This document shows, one piece after another, positions 27,785-36,046 of a stretch of DNA of 64,000 nucleotides (within the stretch, counting starts at the first letter, position 1; the number at the start of each line of letters is the position of its first letter). The stretch is from assembly GCA_023898405.1 (NCBI GenBank), contig CP060221.1, forward strand, positions 2,247,501-2,311,500. The letters run 5' to 3'. The notes under the pieces are model-generated. The model did no database searches. It worked only from the letters and a program-made list of their open reading frames with translations, and was not told where the DNA came from. The stretch is from Myxococcales bacterium. GTDB lineage: Bacteria; Myxococcota; UBA727; JABDBI01. The position numbers and the translations under genes were made by a program.

Positions 27785-29047
27785 TTAATTCACTAAACAG
27801 TAACCCTCTTTATTTGGTGTAGTGAACTGAGATTTTCTAGCGCGCGGCAATCCAAGTTCGTGCCAAATAGTTGCCAAAGCTTGAGCGCATTCTTCAATCA
27901 TTCCATGGGTGTGCACTGCGGTAGGGGTAAAGCGCATTCTTTCAGTGCCTTTTCTAACGGTAGGGTAATTAATTGGTTGAACATAAATGGAGAATTCTTT
28001 AAGCAGTCGATCGGTAATGTTTTTACATTTTTTAGCATCACCAACAATTACAGGCACAATATGACTAGGGTTATCGACAAAAGGTACCTCAAGTTTGCGA
28101 AGGCTCTCTCTAAAATGATGAACGCGCACTTGATGTTGTTCGCGCAATTTTCCAGCCTCTTCTTTGATAATTTTTATTGATGCGCTTGCTCCTTTAGCTA
28201 TGCACGGGGGCAATGATGTTGTAAAAATAAATCCGCTGGCAAAACTTCGGATAAAATCAATAAGCTCATGGCGAGCAGCGATATAACCGCCCATAAGGCC
28301 AAATGCTTTTCCTAATGTCCCTTGTATGACATCAATTTTTTCAGCGATGCCCATTTCCTGAGCGACGCCGCCACCTTGAAATCCATACATTCCAACAGCG
28401 TGTACTTCATCAAGATAAGTAAGTGCCTGATATTTTTTGGCGAGGTCACATATGTGGCGAATGGGAGCGATGCTCCCACTCATTGAGTACACAGATTCAA
28501 AAGCAATTATCTTTGCAGCCTTAGCATCAGCATTTTTTAAAAGCTCTTCTAAATGGTCTACATCGTTATGGCGAAAAATTTTATAAGCAGCTCTTGAATG
28601 CTTTATTCCTTGAATCATGGAAGCATGGTTATGCTCATCAGATAAAATAAGAGCATTGGGAATTTTGCTCCCTAATGTTTGCAGTGTCGCTTGATTAGCC
28701 ACATAACCAGAACTAAACACTAAGGCTGCTTCTTTGTGATGTAACTCAGCTATTTCACGTTCAAGTTCAACATGGGCACGAGTTGTTCCTGAAATATTTC
28801 TTGTGCCACCAGCACCTGCTCCTAATTCATCAAGAGCCTCATGCATAGCCTGAAGCACTGCAGGATGTTGGCCCATGCCTAAATAATCATTGCTGCACCA
28901 AATAGTTATTTTTTTTGACTGCTGCTGCTCTTGTAAATGCGCACTTGGGAATTGTCCTCTCATTCGTGCAAGTTGGGCAAAAGTGCGGTAGGCTCCATCT
29001 TGCTTAAGTTGTTGTAATGAATTGCTAAAGAAATTATTGAAATCCAT
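27785..29047 (-). CDS. hemA: 5-aminolevulinate synthase
   Basis: The 420-residue PLP enzyme matches ALAS along its length: CSNDYLGM, GAGAGGTRNISGTT, FSSGYVANQATL, DEHNHASMIQGI, YLDEVHAVGMYG.QGGGVAQ and the PLP lysine K247 in GTLGKAFG. It condenses glycine with succinyl-CoA to 5-aminolevulinate, starting haem synthesis by the C4 route. The Kgd encoded in this window would supply the succinyl-CoA. GAGGGG precedes the ATG. The gene lies alone between a decayed IS1 fragment and an IS1-family element, which raises the possibility of transfer. Related enzymes (KBL, BioF) share the fold, but the ALAS-specific motifs favour this call. Confidence 0.93.
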   Translation of the reverse strand: MDFNNFFSNSLQQLKQDGAYRTFAQLARMRGQFPSAHLQEQQQSKKITIWCSNDYLGMGQHPAVLQAMHEALDELGAGAGGTRNISGTTRAHVELEREIAELHHKEAALVFSSGYVANQATLQTLGSKIPNALILSDEHNHASMIQGIKHSRAAYKIFRHNDVDHLEELLKNADAKAAKIIAFESVYSMSGSIAPIRHICDLAKKYQALTYLDEVHAVGMYGFQGGGVAQEMGIAEKIDVIQGTLGKAFGLMGGYIAARHELIDFIRSFASGFIFTTSLPPCIAKGASASIKIIKEEAGKLREQHQVRVHHFRESLRKLEVPFVDNPSHIVPVIVGDAKKCKNITDRLLKEFSIYVQPINYPTVRKGTERMRFTPTAVHTHGMIEECAQALATIWHELGLPRARKSQFTTPNKEGYCLVN

Positions 29048-29167
29048 ATTATTTCCCCTCGCTATTAAAACATTTTATTTGTAATAAAGAATTTTATTTT
29101 TGATATGAGGGAGGGAATATTTTTTATTTTTTCTTGCTCTTCTTCAATAAAGCAGTAATGAGTTGAG

Positions 29168-29190
29168 GGTAGTGCGGCAAATTTGTTGAA
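29168..29190 (+). repeat. IS1-family left terminal inverted repeat
   Basis: GGTAGTGCGGCAAATTTGTTGAA region, 22 of 23 bases matching the reverse complement of 30011-30033. Confidence 0.88.
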
Positions 29191-29256
29191 CTATTTTTCT
29201 TCTCTCCTTTCTTTAATAAATTGAGTTTGTTCTTAAATAAGATTTGAAGGAAGGCC

Positions 29257-29550
29257 ATGACTGTTTACCTGCCACTGGAATGCCCGAGCAGTAAAGACAC
29301 AAAATCCGTTGTTAAATTTGGCAAGAGCTCTAACAGCAAGCAACGCTACTGCTGTCAAAATGATAAATGCGATAGGAAAACTTTCATTGTCCGCTATGAC
29401 AATAAGGGATGGCTTGCAGAAATTAGAGAAAAGATCCTTGATATGGCTATGAATGGGGCAGGAATTAGAGATACATCGCGAGTGCTCTGTGTCTCCCAGA
29501 AAACTGTGATGTCCACATTAAAAAAAAGGCTGTGCGCTCACCCAAATTAA
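29257..29550 (+). CDS. insA: IS1-family InsA (DNA-binding/regulatory ORF)
   Basis: The 97-residue InsA has a zinc-ribbon-like N-terminus and a helix-turn-helix (KILDMAMNGAGIRDTSRVLCVSQKTV), as in IS1 InsA. The first zinc pair reads CPSS where IS1 has CPSC, so one ligand is lost. The second pair (CCQNDKC) is kept. It ends shortly after an A8 run (29520-29527). InsB lies in the +1 frame relative to InsA, not the -1 frame of classical IS1. A fused transposase would therefore need loss of one A, or another slip, on that run. Confidence 0.85.
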   Translation: MTVYLPLECPSSKDTKSVVKFGKSSNSKQRYCCQNDKCDRKTFIVRYDNKGWLAEIREKILDMAMNGAGIRDTSRVLCVSQKTVMSTLKKRLCAHPN

Positions 29551-29560
29551 CACGGCTGTC

Positions 29561-30061
29561 TTGTTGCGAAATGACTTGGCTTTTGATTCTGTAGACATCA
29601 TCAAAGTTGACGAGGTAGAAGCGGACGAAATGTGGAGTTTTGTGCAGAATAAGAGCAATCAAAGATGGCTGTGGCATGCCATTTCCCATGAAACTGGTGA
29701 AGTCTTGGCTTATGTAATTGATAGGCATCATGACGACGGATTGCTGAAATTAAAACAACTCATGAAACCATTTGGAATCGAACATTACTTCACTGACGGC
29801 TGGGGCGGGTACGAAAGACACATCTCATCGAAACATCTTTCTATTGGGAAAGAAAACACCCAAAAGATCGAACGAAAACATTTAGCTCTGCGAACAAGGA
29901 TAAAGCGACTGGGGCGCAAAACTATTTGTTTTTCTAAGTCTGAAACCATGCATGACATTGTGCTTGGCTTGTTTATAAATAGATATGAATTTGGGATCGC
30001 AATTTTAGAATTCAACCAATTTGCCGCACTACCGAAAATGTGGTCGTGTCCAGAAATTTAA
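29561..30061 (+). CDS. insB: IS1-family InsB (transposase catalytic part)
   Basis: The open frame begins upstream of 29561 and is probably expressed only as an InsA-InsB fusion through the A8 run. It carries the IS1 catalytic landmarks: VEADEMWSFV (first acidic residue), TDGWGGYE (second), QKIERKHLALR, LGRKT and CFSKSETMHD. The terminal FNQFAALP is encoded by the right inverted repeat, and six further residues come from flanking DNA. This read-through of the element end and the lost Cys of InsA suggest the copy may not be fully functional. Confidence 0.85.
   Translation: MLRNDLAFDSVDIIKVDEVEADEMWSFVQNKSNQRWLWHAISHETGEVLAYVIDRHHDDGLLKLKQLMKPFGIEHYFTDGWGGYERHISSKHLSIGKENTQKIERKHLALRTRIKRLGRKTICFSKSETMHDIVLGLFINRYEFGIAILEFNQFAALPKMWSCPEI
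30011..30033 (-). repeat. IS1-family right terminal inverted repeat
   Basis: Reverse complement matches 29168-29190 at 22 of 23 bases. It lies inside the insB reading frame. Confidence 0.88.
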
Positions 30062-30142
30062 ATTAAAATTATTTTCAGTAATTGTATTTTTTTTTAAAAA
30101 AATATAATAGGTCGACAAATATAAAAACAATAGGATATTGTG

Positions 30143-32134
30143 GTGAAAAAATATATTAAAATAATTAAAGCATTATTAGGGTTTTTATTTGTTTCAAATA
30201 TTTCTTTTTCTTTGTCAAAAGAAGAATATGAAAATCATCCTTTTCATAAAGAATCTGCTTTAATTAAATTTTTGGAATCTAATGATGAAAAACAACAAGA
30301 AAAAATCATAACAGAATTTATTGATTTTTTTATTTTTAAAGAAAAAAATGATTTTTTATTAAGTAATTCTGTAAAAAATATTAATAATGAATCTGTTAAA
30401 GAGTATTTTCGTTATAAAAAAGAATACTATAATAATTTCTTTAATTACAAAGTTAACACTGAAACATATGGGATTGAAGGATATAAAAAAATTACCCACA
30501 TAGCATGTTTAAAAAATATTTTTGACAGTTTTGTTAAAGGTGAAATAAATTATTTTTATTATATTATGTTTAATCAATTAAGAGGTATCAGTTTAATTGA
30601 AATGATTTTAAAGGGTAAAGTAGAAAATAATGTTTATGAAAATAATATTGAAAATGATTATATGACTGGAGATGAATTTTTGAGTTATATTTATAATGTG
30701 GAAAACTGTGGAATGGTCAATGATTTATTGGTGGTTATTATTAATGAAATTATTGCCAGTAGATTAAAAGGTAATAAGGGATTAAATATTTCTTCATGCA
30801 TATGTTTAAATTTTACAAAAGATCAAAATAATAGAGATTATGGAAATACTTTAGCAGTATTTTTGAATGATCCTAAAAACTTCTTTGCATCTATAAATGA
30901 AGAAAAAATTTCAATATTAGATGGTAAAAAAACTCCTACTTTAATAGATATGTCATATTTACTAAACATTAAAAGAAACAGGTTTAATGAAATTTGCTAT
31001 AATAATCAGTATGTAATTGATTTATTGATTTTATTTTATGAAAAAAATACAGCAATCAAGAAACATGAAGAATCTATTAAGAAATTGGAATTAGAAAAAG
31101 AGTATAATGAAAAATTTGATGAAATATTGAATTCTTTTGATAATGATAAGTTATCTGTGAATAGGAAAAATATATCTAAAAAAATAACTAAAAATAAAAA
31201 AACAGATGCAAATAATAAAAATGCAAATAAAAAGAAAAATTTTGCCAGTTCGAATAAAACTAAAAATGATAGTAAGAGCAAAATAGCTGATATTAAAAAT
31301 CCGCCAAAAGTTGAAAATATTAATCAAGATAAAATTAATCAAGATAAAGTAGTCACAAAAAAAGAAAAAAAACCTAGTAATAAAAAAAACAAAGGAAATA
31401 ATAAAAAAAACAGAGGTAATAATAAAAAAAATAGAGGGAATAAAAATAAAAAAAATATTGGTAATCAACAAGCAATTATTGTTGAAGAAATAGCAATTCA
31501 ACAAAATTATAACTCTAATGAAATTCCAATAAATATTGAGAACAATACGGATAAAAAAAATGAAATACCTGAAAAAACTGAATCAATAACTATTCTTCAA
31601 CGGCCAGAAAAAGAAACAAGTAAAAATTCATTCTATGAAAATTTTTCACACAATGAAAAAATAATAAAAATTGGTGTTAAAGAAGAAAACACAGAAAAAG
31701 AAGAAAATATCGAAAATACCGCTTATCAACATGGTGTATTTGAATTATCTAATAGCGGTGAAATAATAAAAATTAATCCTGTTCAATATATGTCAGAGTT
31801 AAATTTTAAATTAGGACAACTGAGTGTTGTGCTTTATAGTAAATCTCGCATTGAAAATATTAATAAAGAATTTATTAATATTGCATATAAAGAATATGAA
31901 TTATTAAAAAAAGCGTTAGATGGCACGAATAATAGTGGCAATATAAGCAATGAAGAATTAAGGATTTTAGATGAAAAATTGGGTGGATTGATAATGTTTG
32001 TTGAAAACATTGAAATAAACACTTTAAACTATGCTTATTCATATGTAAATAATGCTATGGATGATTATAATATTATTTTTGACCGACTTGGATATTATTT
32101 TAATGATGTTTTTTATCCGTATAAAATAGACTAA
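30143..32134 (+). CDS. Very AT-rich, Lys/Asn-rich exported protein, unknown
   Basis: The frame opens with tandem GTG codons. The second, at 30143, is better spaced from AGGA (30133-30136). The 663-residue product has a signal peptide (MKKYIKIIKALLGFLFVSNISFS). Residues 30-330 look folded and helical. A middle tract (about 360-445) is low-complexity Lys/Asn with repeats such as KKNRGNN. The last 120 residues form helices (SELNFKLGQLSVVLYSKSRIENI). Base composition is far more AT-rich than the flanking genes, and it begins about 110 bases after the IS1 element, which points to recent acquisition. No family is recognised. Confidence 0.7.
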   Translation: MKKYIKIIKALLGFLFVSNISFSLSKEEYENHPFHKESALIKFLESNDEKQQEKIITEFIDFFIFKEKNDFLLSNSVKNINNESVKEYFRYKKEYYNNFFNYKVNTETYGIEGYKKITHIACLKNIFDSFVKGEINYFYYIMFNQLRGISLIEMILKGKVENNVYENNIENDYMTGDEFLSYIYNVENCGMVNDLLVVIINEIIASRLKGNKGLNISSCICLNFTKDQNNRDYGNTLAVFLNDPKNFFASINEEKISILDGKKTPTLIDMSYLLNIKRNRFNEICYNNQYVIDLLILFYEKNTAIKKHEESIKKLELEKEYNEKFDEILNSFDNDKLSVNRKNISKKITKNKKTDANNKNANKKKNFASSNKTKNDSKSKIADIKNPPKVENINQDKINQDKVVTKKEKKPSNKKNKGNNKKNRGNNKKNRGNKNKKNIGNQQAIIVEEIAIQQNYNSNEIPINIENNTDKKNEIPEKTESITILQRPEKETSKNSFYENFSHNEKIIKIGVKEENTEKEENIENTAYQHGVFELSNSGEIIKINPVQYMSELNFKLGQLSVVLYSKSRIENINKEFINIAYKEYELLKKALDGTNNSGNISNEELRILDEKLGGLIMFVENIEINTLNYAYSYVNNAMDDYNIIFDRLGYYFNDVFYPYKID

Positions 32135-32138
32135 TTTT

Positions 32139-33089
32139 TTAAACCACTCTCGTTAAATCGTGGCCATCAGAAAAAAATGCGATCACCTGTTGGGCAAGCA
32201 GGAGTGATATTTTGCTTTGAGCTTCATTGGTGGATGCTGCAATGTGAGGAGTGCTGAGGATTTTTGGATGATGAACCAGTGGATCATTTTTTTTAGGGGG
32301 CTCCTCTTCATAAACATCGATGGCTGCTCCTGAGAGGTGTCCACTATCGAGTGCTGCGATTAAAGCTTGTGTATCAACTAGTTCTCCCCGAGCTGCATTG
32401 ATGAGCACAGCGTGTTTTTTCATGAGAGAAATATTTTTTTGGTTCATTAGGTGTTTGGTGTGCTGGTTGAGCCCGCAGTGGAGGGATACAATATCGCTGC
32501 TTGCAAGCAATTCTTTGAGCGATGATTTTTTTACCCTATAGTGCTCGAATAGCGAAGAATCCAGCACGGGATCAAAAGCTTGAGTCTCCATAGAAAAAGC
32601 TTGAGCCCTTATGGCTAAAAGACGCCCAACATTTCCAAGACCTATGATGCCTAAAGTTTTGCCCGCAAGTTCTGTCCCTTTAAATTGTGATCGCTGCCAT
32701 TGATCTGAGAGTACATGCTGGTGAGCGGGAACTATTTTTCTCAATAAAGCAATCATGAGTGCAAAACTAAATTCCGCAGTGGAGATACTATTGCCCGTAG
32801 GAGTATTTATGACAGCGATGTTGTGCATTTTTGCTGCGGCAATATCCACATTGTCGATACCGACACCTGCTCGACCAATCATTTTTAATTTTTTTCCAGC
32901 CTGAATCACATCTTTGTCTACATCGCTTTGACTGCGGATGAGCAAACAATCAAAATGAGCAATTTTTTCTATGAGCTGAGCCTTAGTTAAATTTAAAGCC
33001 GTCTCAATTTTAAAATGCGTTTGGCTTTTTAGAATATCAAGGCCTTTTTCCCCTAAGGGTTCACAGACGAGAATGTTTATAGTGCTCAT
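32139..33089 (-). CDS. serA: D-3-phosphoglycerate dehydrogenase-like 2-hydroxyacid dehydrogenase (short form)
   Basis: The 316-residue protein has the D-isomer-specific 2-hydroxyacid dehydrogenase layout: RAGVGIDNVDI, the NAD loop GIIGLGNVGRLLA, catalytic Arg in NAARGELVD, Glu in VYEEEPP and His in STPHIAAST. It resembles SerA most, which oxidises 3-phosphoglycerate toward serine, but lacks the C-terminal ACT/ASB domains of the 520-residue form. Feedback control by serine through an ACT domain is therefore not expected. It is last in the minus-strand run with nagZ, 30 bases after it. Another hydroxyacid substrate is possible. Confidence 0.82.
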   Translation of the reverse strand: MSTINILVCEPLGEKGLDILKSQTHFKIETALNLTKAQLIEKIAHFDCLLIRSQSDVDKDVIQAGKKLKMIGRAGVGIDNVDIAAAKMHNIAVINTPTGNSISTAEFSFALMIALLRKIVPAHQHVLSDQWQRSQFKGTELAGKTLGIIGLGNVGRLLAIRAQAFSMETQAFDPVLDSSLFEHYRVKKSSLKELLASSDIVSLHCGLNQHTKHLMNQKNISLMKKHAVLINAARGELVDTQALIAALDSGHLSGAAIDVYEEEPPKKNDPLVHHPKILSTPHIAASTNEAQSKISLLLAQQVIAFFSDGHDLTRVV

Positions 33090-33119
33090 TTTTTTCTCTT
33101 GATTTATGTTTTTAAAAAA

Positions 33120-34193
33120 TTATAGCAGTGCCTCCATCAAATCAAGATGAGGCGGGCAACGAACTATTTTTCGCGCATATTCTTGGTTGGGTGCTAAGGC
33201 TTTACCAACATAGTGCGTTCTTAATTTTTTGATGCGCTCTTGCGCAAGCACTGCCTTTTTAAAAATATGTTGGTTGGTATCAATTAATTCTTGTGTCAGT
33301 CTGATGGCTTCTTGTGATTTATCCCAATCATTGCCGATGATAAACATATCAACCGATGCCATTAAACTTTGTTCGATAATTTCTCTTAGCTCATAGTGAT
33401 CAGCTACGGCCTTCATATCGAGATCGTCGGAGATAACCACATTATTAAATTCCAATTGCTTACGTAAAAGTTGATCAATGACAACTTCACTCATGGTGGC
33501 AGGAAATTTTTGATCAAGTTCATGAAGGATCAAATGAGCAGTCATGATGCTTGCCACTTGTGCCTTGATCGCTGATTTAAAAGGAACAAGCTCACGCTCA
33601 TGGAGGGTATTCATTTTTGTTGTGACGTAAGGAAGAGTAAAGTGGCTGTCTTTTATGGTGGCTCCATGGCCTGGGAAGTGCTTAGCGCAGGCAGCTAACC
33701 CTGAAGCCTGCATGCCTTTTATCATTTGAGCGGTGAGAGTCGCGACGATTTTGGCATCGCTTGAAAATGATCGATCGCCGACGATGTCTTCATCCTTTTG
33801 TTCAAGTGCAATATCGCACACCGGGGCAAAATCTAAATGAAAGCCCATAGCAACAAGTTCTCGACCCATCATTGCGCCCAGACGAAAACTTAAGTGCGGA
33901 TCATTCAATAAAACAGAAGTCAGCTGTTTTAAAGGCGGAATGTCGGTTGATATTCCTCGCAGTCGTGCTACTCGGCCACCTTCTTGATCCACGCAGATGA
34001 GGGGGGGATGGTCAAGATTGCTGTTGATGATCTGAGCATTGAGATCCACCACTTGCTCGAGATCGACGATGTTGCGGCGAAATAAAATTAATCCACCTAA
34101 AGTATGAGTTTGTAAAAGTGAAGAAACATCGCCAGGCAAACTTTGTCCATCAAATCCACAAATAAATAACTCACTTGCTTGTATTGAATTCAC
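33120..34193 (-). CDS. nagZ: Beta-N-acetylhexosaminidase NagZ (GH3)
   Basis: The 357-residue GH3 enzyme carries the NagZ signatures KHFPGHG (171-177), the flexible catalytic loop with D182 and H184 (KDSHFTLP), and the nucleophile region VISDDLDM (D256/D257). VDQEGGRVARL is also typical. There is no signal peptide, so it should act in the cytoplasm, removing GlcNAc from anhydro-muropeptides. It sits directly behind two Opp/Dpp permease genes, which suggests imported wall peptides and muropeptides are processed together. Confidence 0.93.
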   Translation of the reverse strand: MNSIQASELFICGFDGQSLPGDVSSLLQTHTLGGLILFRRNIVDLEQVVDLNAQIINSNLDHPPLICVDQEGGRVARLRGISTDIPPLKQLTSVLLNDPHLSFRLGAMMGRELVAMGFHLDFAPVCDIALEQKDEDIVGDRSFSSDAKIVATLTAQMIKGMQASGLAACAKHFPGHGATIKDSHFTLPYVTTKMNTLHERELVPFKSAIKAQVASIMTAHLILHELDQKFPATMSEVVIDQLLRKQLEFNNVVISDDLDMKAVADHYELREIIEQSLMASVDMFIIGNDWDKSQEAIRLTQELIDTNQHIFKKAVLAQERIKKLRTHYVGKALAPNQEYARKIVRCPPHLDLMEALL

Positions 34194-34205
34194 GGCAGTA
34201 CTCCA

Positions 34206-35039
34206 TTAATGAAGCGATGATTTTGGATCCAAAATATCTCTCAGTCCATCGCCCAGAAAATTAAAAGCAAGCACGCTCAAAGCAATGCATATACCAGGAA
34301 AAATTGCCAGGTAAGGAGAGCTAAAAAGATTTGCCACACCTTGATCCAAAAGTGCCCCCCACGAAGGAGTACCAATGGGCAAACCCAAACCTAAAAATGT
34401 AAGGCCTGCCTCGGCTAAAATAATTGCGCTTAAACCATAACTTGCTTGCACAATGATAGGACCCATTATGTTCGGTAAAATGTGTTGCACAATGACGCGC
34501 CTCGTAGATGCACCAAGTGCTATAGCGGCCATGACGTATTCTCGGTCTTTAATCTCGTATACACGAGCGCGAACGAGTCGAGCGTAACTTACCCAACCGC
34601 TAGCAGAGAGTGCAAATACCAAACTAAAAATGCTTGGTGGCATCACAGTAGCAAGATAAAGAGCGAGTAAAAGTCCAGGAAAAGCAAGAATAATATCGCT
34701 TATTCGCATAAGCACAGCATCAATGCTGCCACCAAAATATCCAGCAATAGCACCAAAAATAATTCCCAAGCTGATTGATATGGAAGTGACTAAGAGTGCG
34801 ACCAATAAAGACATGCGAGTACCATACACAAGCCATGTTAAAACATCGATACCATTAATACCGTATCCCAAACGACCTGCTGCCTGAGGGGACATTAGGT
34901 GAAATGATAAATTAGGCTTGATACCATCAGGATCAAGCATGAGAGGACCAAAAATAGCAATCATCAGCATAAGAAAAAATAAAGTGAGTCCACAAAGAAG
35001 CAAAAAATGTCTGAGCGCTCTTTTTTGTAAGCGGTGCAT
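34206..35039 (-). CDS. Peptide ABC transporter permease (OppC/DppC type)
   Basis: The 277-residue inner-membrane protein has an N-terminal helix, a periplasmic loop, and the BPD permease core with five further helices. The EAA-like cytoplasmic loop is YVMAAIALGASTRRVIVQHILPN, followed by AGLTFLGLG..P..PSWG, which is specific for OppC/DppC. It shares one base with the preceding permease gene (TAATG junction), implying translational coupling. No ATPase genes are in this cluster, so the ATP-binding subunits must be encoded elsewhere. Confidence 0.92.
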   Translation of the reverse strand: MHRLQKRALRHFLLLCGLTLFFLMLMIAIFGPLMLDPDGIKPNLSFHLMSPQAAGRLGYGINGIDVLTWLVYGTRMSLLVALLVTSISISLGIIFGAIAGYFGGSIDAVLMRISDIILAFPGLLLALYLATVMPPSIFSLVFALSASGWVSYARLVRARVYEIKDREYVMAAIALGASTRRVIVQHILPNIMGPIIVQASYGLSAIILAEAGLTFLGLGLPIGTPSWGALLDQGVANLFSSPYLAIFPGICIALSVLAFNFLGDGLRDILDPKSSLH

Positions 35040-36046
35040 TAGCGTGATCCTCCAATGCTAATTCTTGGATCAACAAAACTATAAAGGATGTCTGTTGCAA
35101 TATTGATAAGAGCATAGATGAGAGCTATTACGAGTACACAAGTTTGTACCAGGGGCATATCTAAGCGTTGAATCGATTCCAGCAATAAAAGACCAATGCC
35201 AGGCCAATTAAATATTTTTTCGGTGATAACTGAGCCTGCAAGCACTGCTCCAAATTGTAAGCCAACGAGTGTGATGACAGGAATAAGCGCATTTCTTAAC
35301 GCGTGTTTAAAAAATACTGTACTTGGTGCCAACCCCTTTGCCTGAGCGGTTCTAATAAAATCTTCAGAAAGCACCTCGAGCATGCTCGCGCGTGAAATTC
35401 TTGCCAGCATGGCGGCGAGGGCTGTGCCCATTGAAATAGAAGGCAAAATCAAAGAGCGAATCCCATCGTCGGCCCCGCTTATGGGTAACACCGCATACTT
35501 GATAGCAAATATGAGCAATAAAACTGGTCCCAAAAAAAAACTCGGGATGGAGATGCCGGCCAGCGCAAAAAGGCTGAGCAGATGATCAGGCCAACGATGC
35601 CGAAAGAGAGATGCAAAAACGCCAAGGATAGGGCCAAGTATGATGGCAATAAGCATAGAGCATGAAGCTAATGCTATGGTGTAGGGGAGGCGGGATAAAA
35701 TAATGTCCAACGCATTATCTCTGCTCATAAAGCTCTTTATATCGTTACGTAGGAGTGATTTAATAAAGCCTGCGTATTGATCGATGAAGCCTACGGGCTG
35801 CCCATTTTCATTGACTAAACCCAAATCCCGCGCCAAGAGCTCTCGTGAAGCTTCTTGAGCTTGATCTCCCAAGATATGATCGATAGGATCACCTGGCACA
35901 AGTCTTAAACTGCCCGAAACAATAATAGTTGCACCAAACATGACGGCAATCAAGGATAAGCATTTTCCTCGAAGCGAGGTGACTGACACCTTGGTGCTCC
36001 AGAAAATAATGAGTAATGCAGAAATAAATATTAACCAGTTAATCAA
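35039..36046 (-). CDS. Peptide ABC transporter permease (OppB/DppB type)
   Basis: The 335-residue permease has the OppB/DppB N-terminal pattern with LRLVPGDP, then six membrane helices. The cytoplasmic coupling loop is FIRTAQAKGLAPSTVFFKHALRNALIPVIT. It overlaps the substrate-binding gene by 4 bases (ATGA), a standard coupled-translation junction. It forms the inner-membrane channel with the OppC-type partner. Confidence 0.92.
   Translation of the reverse strand: MINWLIFISALLIIFWSTKVSVTSLRGKCLSLIAVMFGATIIVSGSLRLVPGDPIDHILGDQAQEASRELLARDLGLVNENGQPVGFIDQYAGFIKSLLRNDIKSFMSRDNALDIILSRLPYTIALASCSMLIAIILGPILGVFASLFRHRWPDHLLSLFALAGISIPSFFLGPVLLLIFAIKYAVLPISGADDGIRSLILPSISMGTALAAMLARISRASMLEVLSEDFIRTAQAKGLAPSTVFFKHALRNALIPVITLVGLQFGAVLAGSVITEKIFNWPGIGLLLLESIQRLDMPLVQTCVLVIALIYALINIATDILYSFVDPRISIGGSR

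Larger units (their letters stand above)
29168..30033 (+). mobile_element. IS1-family insertion sequence
   Basis: Terminal inverted repeats of 23 bp (29168-29190 and 30011-30033) begin GGTAGTGCGGCAAATT and differ at one position. They follow the pattern of the classical IS1 ends (GGTgaTGCtGCcAA). The element is 866 bp and holds insA and insB. No target-site duplication is visible at the two ends (GAGTTGAG versus GAAAATGT). The insB stop lies 28 bases beyond the right end. Confidence 0.88.

Noticed and set aside
29158..30043. Target-site duplication of the IS1-family element
   Set aside because: The 8-10 bases flanking the two inverted repeats do not match.
31036..31504. Antisense hydrophobic frames inside the AT-rich gene
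   Set aside because: They are the complement of Lys/Asn codons, which reads as Phe/Ile/Leu, and have no start signals.
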